64,000 nucleotides of DNA from Punica granatum (lineage: Eukaryota; Streptophyta; Magnoliopsida; Myrtales; Lythraceae), in the NCBI RefSeq assembly GCF_007655135.1, contig NC_045129.1, forward strand, positions 12,338,001 through 12,402,000. Direction: 5' to 3'. The notes under the pieces were generated by a model. That model was not told where the DNA came from. It did not search any database and worked only from the letters and a program-made list of their open reading frames with translations. A program made the translations under genes and the position numbers. Of this stretch, positions 22,975 to 34,319 are shown piece by piece; positions within the stretch are counted from its first letter, which is position 1; the number at the start of each line of letters is the position of its first letter.

Positions 22975-23645
22975 ACTGATTAAGCGTTGAAATAAAGCAC
23001 CCAATAGGATTCAACATGTTGGATAAGCAAAAAAAGAAAAAAGAAAAAGTCACTTAATAGATTTAAGTCGAAAAAGTACTTAATTATTATGTAGAAAAAA
23101 CCTACTTATTATTTTCAGTTGATTTACTCAGTTGAAGGATGATTATTAAAAATTTGCAACGGTACCTCCAACTTTTATCGTAATTACAATTCGACTCCAT
23201 TTTTAGATTTTGGCTCAGAAAATTAGAAAGAGAAGGAAGAGCACGATTCACACCACAAAGAGAGAGGGTGTGATGGTCGGGATCGAGGCTTTTATGCCTT
23301 AGATCTCCCTTATCCCTCTATTCGATGAAGAGAGATAGATGAGAGATCAGGGACGGTGGAGACCTCGATCTTGGCCACCACCTTCATGGTCACCAATGGC
23401 ATCTGCCTGTGATCTCCTCTGTGAAAGTGGTGGCGGGATTGGATTTAAAAGAAAATGTAAATGTGGATCAAAAGTGAAAAGAAGTAAAATTATTAGGTAA
23501 TATGTAAACATAATTTCAACATTTATTATCTTTAACCAATCAAATATTTTTTTCATTTAATCAATTAAGCACTTATTCTGTTAATATCTTAAGCTTTCAA
23601 TACTTAATTTTCAACACTTCAAATTAAGTCCAAACAAACATTAGG
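22975..23645. mobile_element. Candidate MITE upstream-adjacent to the third carboxylesterase
   Basis: The left end contains AAGCGTTGAA and the right end TTCAACACTT; the right end also carries CCAAACAAACATTAGG, typical of MITE ends whose partner here (GGTCTTTGATAG) is diverged. A GC-richer core sits at 23220-23420. The ends are imperfect and no target duplication is clear. Confidence 0.4.
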
Positions 23646-23685
23646 CAAGGGATTAGGAATTGAAAGATAAAGAACGCCTTATTAT

Positions 23686-24747
23686 TTACTCTGACATTTG
23701 ATTCAAAGACCTTCGAGTGACGAAATCCTTGACCTTTGAGAGTAACTGAGTGGCGTCGAGCAGTTCGGGGAATCCGTAGAAGCCGTGGACCATGTTAGGG
23801 TAATAAACCAGCTCCGCCTCCTTCCCCGATCTCTTAAGCCACTCGTAGTACTTGACCTGCCAATCGTGCAGGGGGTCCATCCCACCCGCAATCACCATCG
23901 TGGCCGGGAACTCTGCCAGGACCGAGATATCAACAGCATTGGGCCCACTCACATTGGCAGCCCCATGGTCTCGGTCGGCCCCCTCGGGCAGGAAGGCCCT
24001 CCAAAACCAGTCGGCCAAGGCAACATTCAGGAGCGGGGCCTTCTTGTTACGGATCTCCGACTCTGTCTGCTCCGTTCCGCCGAAGAAAGGCTGGAAGGCG
24101 ATGAGCCCTCTGATTTTGACCCCTTCAAGCTTCGACTGCGCCACCCTGACCACCACGTGGTGCGCGAGGTTTCCACCGGCGCTGTCTCCGGCGAGGAAGC
24201 ACCTGGATAGGTCTGCATTCTCGGGCAGCAACGTTGCGGAGTTCTCGGCTACGAACCTGAGGGCATCGAACCCGTCTTCATACTGGGAAGGGAACCGGTG
24301 CTCCGGCGAGAGACGGTACTCAACGGAGGCAACGATGGCGGACAGCTCACTAGCAAGTCTCCGGCAGAAGGCGTCGTAGGGCCGGGACGCTGCGCTCATG
24401 GTGGCGAAGCCTCCGCCGTGGAAGTACACGATGAGTGGGAGGGAGCTGCTGCTGGCTGTGGTGGAGGCGGTTGGGGTAAAGAGGCGGAACCAGAGTTTTC
24501 GACTGGGGTCGATAGTGACGTCGGAGGAGCTTATGCCCTTGACGTCGGGTTTTCGAGTGGGAGGGGATTTGAAGTCGATGATGTTTATGAGGCGGCGGTT
24601 GATGGTGCCGTTGCGGCGGCATGCCTTGTCCCGTAACTTCAAGAGGACACAGGCCATGGCACGAGTCACCCATGGTACGGCCGCCAAGGGAAGGCGTTCA
24701 CCGGAATCTGTGGCCTCCGATGATTTGCCGGACGAATCTGTCGTCAT
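23686..24747 (-). CDS. CXE18: Carboxylesterase, CXE18-like (third copy)
   Basis: Intronless, 353 aa, a CXE-family alpha/beta-hydrolase closely similar to the 15263-16306 copy throughout. HGGG is at residues 110-113, GDSAGG with Ser189, Asp291 in GMDPLHDW and His321 in MVHGF, so the catalytic set is complete. The start ATG (MTTDSSGK) is followed by SEATDSG, shared with the second copy. Both proteins end in NQMSE, showing that the full C-terminus is kept. Unlike the other two, no LCB1 fragment is visible at its 3' side, so it derives from a separate, probably older, duplication or lost that flank. The substrate is unknown; soluble cytosolic location is inferred from the absence of a signal peptide. 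Confidence 0.92.
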   Translation of the reverse strand: MTTDSSGKSSEATDSGERLPLAAVPWVTRAMACVLLKLRDKACRRNGTINRRLINIIDFKSPPTRKPDVKGISSSDVTIDPSRKLWFRLFTPTASTTASSSSLPLIVYFHGGGFATMSAASRPYDAFCRRLASELSAIVASVEYRLSPEHRFPSQYEDGFDALRFVAENSATLLPENADLSRCFLAGDSAGGNLAHHVVVRVAQSKLEGVKIRGLIAFQPFFGGTEQTESEIRNKKAPLLNVALADWFWRAFLPEGADRDHGAANVSGPNAVDISVLAEFPATMVIAGGMDPLHDWQVKYYEWLKRSGKEAELVYYPNMVHGFYGFPELLDATQLLSKVKDFVTRRSLNQMSE

Positions 24748-24833
24748 CTGGTCTGAGAAGAGATGAAAGATCGATTAATAGATCGCTGCCTTGTGGGAGA
24801 GCATAGCCTGCCATCGAGTCTCTAATTCTGAAG

Positions 24834-24841
24834 CTATATAG
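24834..24841 (-). promoter_or_regulatory. Putative TATA box of the third carboxylesterase gene
   Basis: CTATATAG on the minus strand about 90 bp before the start codon, the same spacing as in the second copy. Confidence 0.5.
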
Positions 24842-25089
24842 GAAATAGGAATTGGGCCATGGAAGACGATAAGTCTGACTGATAGAGACATTGACTCCTG
24901 CTTTGTTCTCCAAAATTATCATTGGTTGTCTCCTTCGGGAGTGTTTTTCCTTCTGCCAAATGAAGTTATTACCATCATTATTAATGTGTACCAATAGTGA
25001 AGTTTTTGTCTACCAGACATGAATTTATTTTAGTAATTCGGCGCATGTTTCTTTTTAAATAAAATTTGAAATTCAGTCTTACTAATAGG

Positions 25090-25330
25090 GAAAATTCATT
25101 CGAAAAATTTTATACTGCATTAAATAGAATTTTAAAATCAGATTTTGATTTTGAAAAAGAATTGTATAAATGGAGTCCACCATTTGATTTTTTATGAGTT
25201 ATTTTGTTTTGTTGTGAAAAAAGAGTGATATAAATAGGCTTTAATTTTGTATAAGTTGTTTTGTTTTGTTTTGTTGTGAGTAGAATTAAGTTAAAGTAGG
25301 ATTTTAAAATCCTATTATGAAACCAAACAA
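25090..25330. mobile_element. MITE copy (family shared with 50660-50905)
   Basis: Contains GATTTTGATTTTGAAAAAG, tandem GAGTTATTTTGTTTTGTTGTG units and a right end GATTTTAAAATCCTATTATG followed by AAACCAAACAAA. The copy at 50660-50905 has the matching left end, GGTTTCAATGTAGGATTTTA. The left end is eroded here. Confidence 0.6.
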
Positions 25331-25718
25331 ATCATTAACGTTTAGAGGGCTAAATCAATTTGACATTATTATCTTTTTATATACAAGTAATAAACGTTGT
25401 TGCAGTTGCTATGACAAGCTACATAGGACAAACATAGATGCCCATCGAGTCTCCTTTGGGTTTACCGTCGATAAAACTATGCCAACTAGCATAAAAAATC
25501 GTAAGTGTTAATATCATCTTGAAAGTTTAGAAAGTTAGCACTCCTACCCCACTTCATTTTGATTTTGATGGTTTAAATATTCGAATGAGGATTGAAAAAT
25601 TGTATGACGCAATTGGCATAAGTGGTTAATGTGGTTCAATTAATTGTTTTACCAAAAATTTAACTTTTTTAAAAATGTATATAATTTGCAAACAATTTAA
25701 GTGAAATTTTTTTAATTA

Positions 25719-25745
25719 CTAATCATGTAACCCGTGCATTGCACG
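25719..25745 (-). mobile_element. Possible Helitron 3' end
   Basis: The minus strand has the hairpin CGTGCAATGCACG (25733-25745) followed by ...GATTAGT. Plant Helitrons end with a GC-rich hairpin about 10 nt before CTRR (usually CTAG). Here the terminal tetranucleotide would be TTAG, so the match is imperfect. The element would extend to the right; its other end is not defined. Confidence 0.35.
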
Positions 25746-25749
25746 AGCG

Positions 25750-26517
25750 TTTGGATTTTTCTATTTTTGGTTGGCATTATTGAATTTATTATTTTATAAT
25801 ACAAAATAGGAAACAAATAAAAAGCACTGGAAGTAATTTCATTAATTAATGTCTCTAAATAGATTATAACTAGCCACTTTACTCATGTTGTGCGGGATTA
25901 TTATTTGACTATAGATTTTATATTAGTTTATATATACATCACTAAATAATAATTCTATTATTATATTATGTATGGAATGAATTCATATTATGAATTAACT
26001 GATATTATTTTTCTTTTTATGAATTTTCATGGTTTAATTAATGTGGTTGTTTAATTACTGTGGTGAGTTAATAGATGTAAACCATGCAATAAATGAAAGT
26101 GCTCAATTGATATCATGAGGTTATGTAAAGGGTGGGACGTCAGGAACTGAGAATTGGAAGATTGGAGCGACGTCGTTAATTCTCTCTCTTTATTTTGCAA
26201 TTATATATTATATATAGAAGTCTCATTAAACAATGGAAATATCCAATAAAAATGTAAATGTATTATGAAAATTTGAAAAAAAAAAAGGAAAAAAAGTTCA
26301 AGTATATATTAATGAGGATACTTGAAGAGACGGCCAATCACGAGCTGAGGGTTTGTCCAATACAATTAAGCGGGAGCTATTCGTTGCACGAATGAGATAA
26401 TTTCGTGAAAGTACTCTAAATTATACTATATAAAAGATATGCAATTTACTTTCATTGGTAATTTACTCTAGGACGCATGGTATTTACCTAAAATATGCAT
26501 AATGTATTTGATATTGA
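25750..26517. other. AT-rich region between repeats, no gene seen
   Basis: No credible frame. It may be the body of the putative Helitron ending at 25719; a TATATATAGA string at about 26209-26218 would be a candidate 5' end on the minus strand, but the flanking base does not fit. Confidence 0.35.
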
Positions 26518-26526
26518 AATATTTTA

Positions 26527-27913
26527 GAGATAACTATCAAAATGGTCATTAAAAGATTTCAAAACTAACAAATTACTACTTGAAAGATATTTTGAAAGAA
26601 TATGATCATTGAAAGACTAGAATCCATAACATTTTGGTATTTCCGTCAAAATTCCGTTAGTGCCGTTACGGGAAAATGACATGGATGCTTGTGTGGCATC
26701 TAGTAGCCAAACGGCGCCGATTGACAGTGCACATCAGCACGTACGACGTCGTTTATGGCCTAAAGTTTTAAAAAAAACAAAAGAAAGAAAGAAACCTGGG
26801 TGAAACGATGTCCTTCCTATCTCCTCCCCCCATCGAACCTGACGTGGCCCCCCCGGCGTCGTCCTTCCTATCTCTTGCTTTGACTGTCTGTTTGCTTGAA
26901 GTGCGAGCGATGGGAATGCAAACTCATCTTGAAGGTGATAGCTTGTTCGACTTTCTTCTACACCCTTAACTCCTCTACTCATTCCCTCTTCTCATCATCA
27001 CCTCCATCTCCCATTGAAATGTTACTGCAATCAAAATTATCAAAATTATGGCAAGCTATTAACTTCGAGCAGACAAACAGTACAAGCAACAGACAACAAT
27101 GCAATAGGAGACCACAACTTCGAGCAACACCAACCAGTTCAACATACCATTCGTCACCAAATCAAGTGAAAATCGACTAACCTCGAGAGCGCTGATTCGG
27201 CTGAAGAGACTGCAGATGAACTCATCTGGATTGCAATGGGCAACAGATGATCTTCAGCTAGGGCTGTAGGAAACCACAAATCGGACTTAGGGCTAGCAAA
27301 TAGGACTTCAATCGGACAATCTATAGTTGAGAGACACTTCCCATACTTACCAATTAGCTCAATTAGCTCCTGCGATTAAATCCACCTCGTTGAGACCGTC
27401 GGAGATGGAGACTCGGTACAGAGTTGCTGGCGGAGTCAAACTCAAGCTTAACGAGTTCGTGTGTCCACGACCTTTGGGGCGACGACACCGGTGGGGGGAG
27501 GAGATAGGAAGGACGTCGGGTTCGATAGAGGTTCGTCAGGTTGCCCTAATTTTGATTGCAGATGGGGGGAGGGGAGGAAATAGGTAGCAACGACGCCGTT
27601 CGGTTGGGGGAGGGAGAGGCAGCAAGACGGCGTCGTTTCGCCTAGGTTTCTTTCTTTCTTTTTTTCTTTTTAAACTCCAGGCCATAAACGACGTCGTACA
27701 TGCTGATGTGCGCTGTCAATCGGTGCCAATTGGCTACTAGATGCCACATAATCATCCATGTCATTTTCCCGTAACGACACTATCGGAATTTTGACGGAAA
27801 TACCGAAATGTTATGGATTCCGGTCTTTCAATGATCATTTTGTTTCAAAACATCTTTCAAGTAGTAATTTGTTAGTTTTGAAATCTTTCAATGACCATTT
27901 TGATAGTTTTCTC
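26527..27913. mobile_element. Mutator-like element, non-autonomous, long terminal inverted repeats
   Basis: Terminal inverted arms of about 270 bp or more: GAGATAACTATCAAAATGGT at the left and its near-complement at the right (ACCATTTTGATAGTTTTCTC). The perfect 9-bp duplication AATATTTTA lies at 26518-26526 and 27914-27922. The pairing continues inward through GACGTCGTTTATGGCC and the CCTGGGT/GCCTAGG blocks, leaving a unique core of roughly 26900-27450. The core has no transposase. On the minus strand it has an exon-like stretch that ends at a TTGGTAAGTATGG donor-like site, possibly captured host DNA. Autonomous relatives encode a MURA transposase. Confidence 0.85.
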
Positions 27914-27940
27914 AATATTTTACTACAACTTTCATATGTA

Positions 27941-27970
27941 CTAGAAAAGAAGCCTGCGCGATACCGTGGG
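27941..27970 (-). mobile_element. Helitron-like 3' terminus
   Basis: On the minus strand: CCCACGGTATCGCGCAGG, then CTTCTTTT, then CTAG, followed by T. The hairpin-spacer-CTAG-T order is the canonical Helitron 3' end. The element would extend to the right into AT-rich DNA. A candidate 5' end (TCTATATATTTCA on the minus strand near 28230) is not secure. Confidence 0.5.
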
Positions 27971-28790
27971 TCTCTAAAGAAGATCTCAGTCAACAATATT
28001 TTTATATTATAAAAGTACAAGAAATGATATTAGTAATATTAAAAGGGATAAAGTATTAACAAATTAATATCGCGTGACTTATTTTAAAATTGATAAAAAA
28101 ACTCTAAATTCAAAATTGTCTTAGTTTTATAAACATATAGACATAGAGGAAAAAATGAGAAATTTTATTACATAAAATGATAAGAAAGTATAAAAATGCA
28201 AAAAAGTTTATATGAAATATGAAATATATAGATATAATTAATTTTATAAAAATTAAAATATTAATTCATGCTTTGCATATATAACTATACCATATCTATT
28301 TGTATTGCACATAGAATTGCCACTATATTTATTAGCATATAATTCTGCCTAATTTCTCTGCATTAAGTATATCATTTTTTTATATATTATTATTATAGCT
28401 TGTTCTTACTGCAATATATTGTATTTGATCCCGATATCTTTTTAAACATGATAGCATTCTAGAATGTACTCAAATATTATGATATTATTTATTTTTTGTG
28501 TAAAATTATGAGGATTCTTTTATTTAGTAATAAAAAGTAAAAAATATATGGGGTGCTTTATAGCATTTGAAAATATGCACCATATTGTAATAATACAACA
28601 AACCTATAAGTACAAATTTAATTGAAAACTCATCATTGAGAACCCTATTAATTTTAAGTGACCTTTGAAATTCATTTAAAACATCTCGTGAACCCGACCA
28701 ATCCAAGTAAAGATTGTCAATAGGCTGGAGTAACCTTGTATTTCACTGAAAATTGGTGGCGACTTAAAATAAAAATTTTATATTTGGGTA

Positions 28791-28797
<7 letters not shown>

Positions 28798-28831
<34 letters not shown>
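28798..28831. repeat. (TA)n microsatellite
   Basis: An uninterrupted AT dinucleotide run of about 17 units. Confidence 0.9.
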
Positions 28832-28833
<2 letters not shown>

Positions 28834-28904
28834 CCTTAGATGAGATTATAAATTAATATAAAAAATCAAAATAATAAAAAGCAAAAATTTATTAGCTTGA
28901 TATG

Positions 28905-29235
28905 TGTCCATTGAAACAAGAAATGGAATGAAGTTTAACTTCACTCAATTCCAATTATAAGTAATTATATTTAAGAATTGTAATGATTGTGTTGTTGAAT
29001 TATGAAAAAAAGTAATGAATAATTGAGATAAAGTAATGATTTTGTTGTTGAATTGTGGAAAAAGTAATAAATAGTTGAGAGAATTTAGTATTAAAAATTG
29101 AATCGAATGATAATTAAGATAAAAAAATTGAAAATAATAATAATAATAATTGTATTGTTCAATTGAAGAAAAATAAAATTAAATTGAAGTAGAGTTAAAA
29201 AAAATTATTTTGTTGCCAAACAAGTCGCTAAGAGC
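28905..29235. mobile_element. T-rich MITE copy, reverse orientation
   Basis: Carries GTAATGATTTTGTTGTTGAA and related units, the reverse complement of units in the copies at 13049-13395 and 21800-22105. It ends at a GCCAAACAAGT box. Confidence 0.6.
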
Positions 29236-30133
29236 CTGTTTGAAAAATGAGTGTTGCTCAACTCTGCTCAATCCTGGTTTACTACCCAACAACAATGGGC
29301 AGCAATTTCCTTCATGTGGGACCCAGTCGCAGCAGCACAAGGACGGTCAACAATGGGCGATTGAATTTTTTTTGTAGCAAATGCCCTGTTCTTCAATAAT
29401 TTTAGGAATAGGAATATAACAATATTAAAAATGGACAAATTTGTGCATCCTTCGTGTTATTTTTTCAGACCACGAATTGTCTTTAACTTTATTTGAACTG
29501 ATACCAAGCTAATTTCAGGTTAAATTTTTTTTCCTTTACTTTTTCAACTTTCCTTGGCCTTTTGCCACATGAAAATGTCGCAACTTTTCAGAGGAGTAGG
29601 ATACACTTTCGCACATTTGACAGAGTAAAGTAAGCACGTTAAATAAACGTACAAAAGTTATTATATACATTCATTTTTGTCATTCAATATAATGCGTGCA
29701 AATTCATTTGTCATCTCATAATAATAAACATGCATCTTCCAATTCTCACAGAATGCACAGTAAGATGGCAACGGCCATAAGCCAAAAATTCTGAAAGACC
29801 ACCATAGCATTAACGCATAGTTTTCCAACCACATTAGAAGTAGTGAAATTAACTGACCATACAAGGAAGACAAGCACAGATAGTCCGAACCACAAACCCA
29901 CAGCAACATAGAAACATTCTGTTAACAGATCAGGAAGAACAAGCTGATAACTTCGGCCTATTCCAGAAAGGACAACAAACAAGGCTCATTCATTCCGATG
30001 AAGAACAGATCTATGAGATTGACATAGGTAGGCGACCTTACAGTAACAGGGCAAGGGCACCAGATGACCAAGGAGATCTCGCTATGCAGACAGCAATCGT
30101 CGAAATTCCACCAAGTTTTGCAATAAAAAATCA

Positions 30134-30593
30134 TTAATTGAGATAGAGATCAGAAGATATTACCTCACTGTCGATGCCTCTCCAAAACAACAACTTCCTG
30201 GGGTTCTTAAACCCCAACCCTGGTGGAGAACAGCGAACTGGAGGGGTCCCCGACAGCGACGAAAGTTGGGAATCTCTGGCAGCCGGTGACAGATAGGACG
30301 TCTTTCGCGAATCTGTCCTGCAAAACTCGTGCTTTTCACTGTTCTTCGCACCAAAGATGCACAGGGTACCGCTCACGGACAAACAGCCTGTTTGCAAATA
30401 ATGCGTTCATAAGTCAGTAATCGGTGAAATTGATAACTTCAAATCAGTAAACGGACAATTTCCTACCGAGGAGGACAAAGAAATTTCTTCGATTTCGGCC
30501 TACGTTATGTGGACAAAGCACAGAAGGAAGAAGGGGAACATGCAGGAAGGAGGAGGGGATGAAGAGGAGCGGCTGTCTCATTTTATACATCAT
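30134..30593 (-). CDS. Unrecognised gene with a spliced open frame (tentative)
   Basis: On the minus strand, an ATG pair at 30593/30590 opens a frame (MMYKMRQPLLFIPSS) that runs 127 nt to a GT donor after 30467. The acceptor CAAACAG ends at 30388, and from 30387 the frame continues in phase (CLSVSGTLCIFGAK). It reads on to a stop at 30134, or, if the good donor after GIDSE near 30167 is used, into an unplaced further exon. The read-through protein would be about 127 aa, Ser/Pro-rich and basic with a hydrophobic N-terminal part, somewhat like an organelle-targeting sequence. I know no homologue. It could also be a long non-coding transcript or a truncated gene. Confidence 0.4.
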
Positions 30594-30599
30594 CTTTTC

Positions 30600-32250
30600 A
30601 TTTGTTTTAGATTTTTTCTATGCTTAACTTCTCCACCATATTGTTCCCTTCATATGCACCTATACATATTATAAATTGTCTCTCGATATATATATATGCT
30701 ATGTATGCATTTTCTTAAGAGACTTAGGTAAGTACTTATTCGCATTCTTGATTTTGACTTCTTGACCTTTTACTCACTATTGATAGTGTTTAATATATAA
30801 TTCATACATAACTTTTTCACATATATTCGTTAATTCATGTGATGTCTCTGGATTACTTGTTTTTAATTAATTCAAAAATTAATTTAAAAAATTAACCACA
30901 CAATGCGTTGGCATCACCCAATTTCTTCTAAGGTGTTGCTCATTGTGCTCTATGCTCCGGCATGGAGGTGCTCCTAACTCCCCTAGCTAGGGTCTCTCTC
31001 TCCCTGTCGTGCTCTCTCCCTCCCCGATGCTCTCTCTCAAAGACAACAGACGAGGATGGAGCCAAGAGCTCAAGAGGCAGCTATTCGATCTCCCCTAAAA
31101 TTTGATATTCTATGAAACTTTACATATTATTCGTCACTTTTATATGAAACTTATATTCGTCCTTAATTTGAAAATCTTATCTTCTAGTTCGTTCTTATAA
31201 AGATCTCACCCCTTCTAAATTTGATAAACTCTGTATCCGTCCTTGGCTATTGATCCTATGCACTCCCACGAGGTTGTCGGCAACCACCATAGTTATTGAC
31301 GGCCTCATGGGGGTAGGTGGTCCCCAACGACAGGAGCGTTGCACGATGAGGCAAGGGTGCAGAAGAGGGTTTCCAACCCTCCGTCGATTTTATAAAATTT
31401 TTAAATTTTTAAATTTTTTCATTTTTGATTTTGTTCTTGCCACGTGCTGCTCACGCGGCTTTATGTCAATTTTAACTAAAACTATAAAGGTAAAACTAGT
31501 GCACGAGGGCAAGTAAGTCAAGAAATTCATTTATGAGGCAAAGGTGCATCGTGCCCGTATATATAGGGGATTAAATATTCTTTTATCAATGCAGCAAAGA
31601 CCGTACTTTTATTAATTTTGAGTATTGTTAGGGTATGAAACTATAATTTTAAGGGTGCTTCAAAAATTTTAAAAAACTCCTTTTTTTTTTGCGATTACAT
31701 GAGGAAGTCCATGGATTTAGTATAATGAAATAAAAATTTAGAAAAAGATTAACAAAATTTTTACTATTTTGCAAGATAAAGGTTATAAAAGAATATGTCA
31801 TTTTATTAAAATTTAAGTTTTTTATTATTTAATATGTGTCCTACTATAGGGCAATTTCGAAAAAGCACGCATTTCACTTGTAAATCGGTTTCTACCCAAA
31901 TTTGAAAGGTTTTATAATAGAGAACACGAAGTATGAAATTCGCTTAAAATCTAGCCAAAAGTTAGTACGACATTAGTTCCCAACAAGCATCTCAGTACGA
32001 TTGACTCTTCCACTAATTTAAATCTAAAAACAATTATAAAAGGAATAAAAGATTGAAAAGAAAAAAAAAGGGATAAATAAGAAAAATAGAGGCGGCCGAT
32101 CTGCCATGCCACAGCCAACTGGTAGGCATGGCTGCATCACCATTAAATGGTCGTATCCAAGTCCAATTGGCCATTTCTTTGCAACTTTTCTATATGCTTT
32201 TTTTCCCGAATTTTTAAAAGAAAAAGTATATAAAATAGCAAAATTTTAAA
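30600..32250. other. Intergenic, no gene seen
   Basis: Upstream side of the tentative gene, then AT-rich sequence. A GC-richer patch at 31250-31560 resembles the core of the foldback MITEs in composition but I could not pair two arms. Confidence 0.45.
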
Positions 32251-32259
32251 TTACACTTT

Positions 32260-32570
32260 TTTAGCTGAATAAGAGGCCGAAAATGGGAGACCGGCGTAGC
32301 AACCTCCCTCTGGAGACCAAAGGGGCTCCACAGTCGTCATGAAATGTTCCATTTGCCTGAATGGGTAAAGAGCTCGATGAGACATAACCCACCTAGGTCA
32401 CCATGACCCTACCAAAGTGCACAGTGGACTAGAACAGTTCCCATATGGTAAAGGACAAGAGTCTACTAACGCAAACGCTTTCGTGTTTGAGTCGAGTTTC
32501 GACCCCTTGACCTCCCCTTCGGAAGACGAAGTCCGTTACCAGATGGGCTACCATCTTGGTGGTTCATTTT
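32260..32570 (-). mobile_element. tRNA-derived SINE-like element
   Basis: On the minus strand the 5' part reads AAGATGGTAGCCCATCTGG and then AAGGGGTCGAAACTCGAC. These fit the spacing and consensus of internal RNA polymerase III boxes A and B (GGTTCGAANNC). About 200 bp of non-tRNA body follows. There is no coding capacity; the ends and target duplication are not defined. Confidence 0.5.
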
Positions 32571-33990
32571 TAAATTACACTATATAGTACATAGTTTAAG
32601 ATATAATGCCAATCATAACATAACTTTTTACTTTTGTGTTAGTTTTATCACAATTTTTTAAAATTATATAAGACATCGTTTAGGGTGTAGTGTTAATTAT
32701 GATAATACGTCAATTTTTTTGTGAAAATTAAATGGATGACTGATTTGGTGCACCAGTAAATGAATAGTGGGCCCAGACTCTTGCTACATGCAAAATAACT
32801 CATATTTCGACCAGCCGGATGCAATTTTACCCTCCCAACTCCCTCATCATTAATACCCAAATCTCATTCCCACCTCTTCACACATCTCCTGCCTCACTCC
32901 AACCCTAAATTTCTCTTCAATTCCCCTTCTTCAGTCATGAGCTTGCCAATTTTTCTCTTCACACTTCTCCATCTTTTGTTCCCTTAGAAAAAAATGAATT
33001 AATGTTTACATTTCATTTGACAGGTATGAGCTCTCCTTTTCTTTCTAACAATTTTTAATCTCTTATTAACTATATATACTGCAATAAGTTAAATATGTTA
33101 TTTTTTTCATTCTATTATTGATGTGATTATTTTCAAAAAGAGCAATACTATAAAGAGGCAAGAATGAGACTCCACAATGGATGGTGAAGGAGTTGAGGAA
33201 GTAAAAGGGTACGAAGCGGGTCGAAATATAGGTTATTCCGCATGTGCCAAGAGACTAGACTCACTATTTGTCCACATGTACCCTATATCAGCCTTCCGTT
33301 TAATTTTCATAAAATATTTAATGCCATGCCATAATTAACACTACATTCTAAACGTTGTGCTATATAGTTTAATTTTAAAATATTGCGATAAAATAAACAC
33401 AAAAATAAAAAGTTGTGTTATAGCAAATGTTTTTCTCATTTTTAAATTAATGGAAGGAAAAGAAATAGGAACTGGTTGATTATACTAGGACACAATCATC
33501 GGACCGTAATGCAGCCAAACCAATCCGTTGACTAGGGCGCCACCCATCGGCTACCTCCAATTTTCTTCTTCTTTTTTTAATTTTTTTAAAAAAATATTTT
33601 TCAACATTTTATTATTTTCTTAATTGAAGTGCAAGACTAGTTGGACCCAACTGACTAACTTTTTTTTTTTATGTTACAAAGGGAGGTCTATATGATTAAT
33701 ATAACGACATAAAAATCTTAATAGCTAATAAAAGAATATGACTAGTCCCACAATAAATATTGAGCATGAAAATTGTTGGTCACCGAGTGAAGGCATGCAC
33801 CAAAGCGCTACATTATGAAAGAAATAACGGAAACAAAAGAAATAAAATAATTCAATTCTTCCAATGGAAGAGTGACATGTGGCATGAGCTAATGGAAATG
33901 TCGACAATATTAACTTTGGACTAGATCTTGACCAAATTTCAGACGTCGTGTTTATTTACAAAACCTTTTAAATTTGGCAGTAAACAGAAT
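32571..33990. other. AT-rich intergenic, no gene seen
   Basis: A TATAGT...TTTAATTTTAAAATAT-type stretch at 32570-32720 has an inverted counterpart at about 33290-33430 (ATAATTAACACTACATTCTA versus TAGGGTGTAGTGTTAATTAT). The intervening ~600 bp may therefore be another foldback element with eroded ends. No gene is seen. Confidence 0.45.
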
Positions 33991-33994
33991 TTAC

Positions 33995-34312
33995 CAATAA
34001 GGTATAATTCAATTGGTAACGTGCTAGTATTCAAGCACTAAGTTGGGAGTTCAAGTCTCATTAGAAGCAAATAAGAAGGGGAAGGTCCATCTATTTGTTG
34101 TCGAATCCGCTTTTGGTAGTAATACTCTGATTATATACATGCATATGGGTGGCGTCCGCTAATACCTGATTAGGATCGCGATGGCAAATCCAGGTACTTG
34201 GATCCTGGTATAACTATGGTTCAAATAGGAAATTTGACGGAAGGGTTCCAGCCCACATGGTTATGCTCTATGGGATTACTATGCTTGTCGCCCCAGATCC
34301 CTTTTTTATTAA
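33995..34312 (+). mobile_element. tRNA-derived SINE-like element
   Basis: The 5' part reads GGTATAATTCAATTGGTAAC (box A-like), with GGGAGTTCAAGTCTC (box B-like) about 35 bp on. A ~230-bp body follows, ending in a T-rich tail near 34305. Different body from the element at 32260-32570. No coding frame. Confidence 0.5.
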
Positions 34313-34319
34313 AAAATGA

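Larger units (their letters stand above)
27971..30130. other. AT-rich, gene-poor region
   Basis: Contains a (TA)n run, a MITE copy and debris. No frame resembles a known protein. The minus-strand frame at 29746-29982 is hydrophobic and without support; it could be 3' sequence of the putative gene at 30134-30593. Confidence 0.45.

Noticed and set aside
28798..28831. The TA run as a possible regulatory or scaffold-attachment site
   Set aside because: A simple dinucleotide repeat; nothing supports a function.
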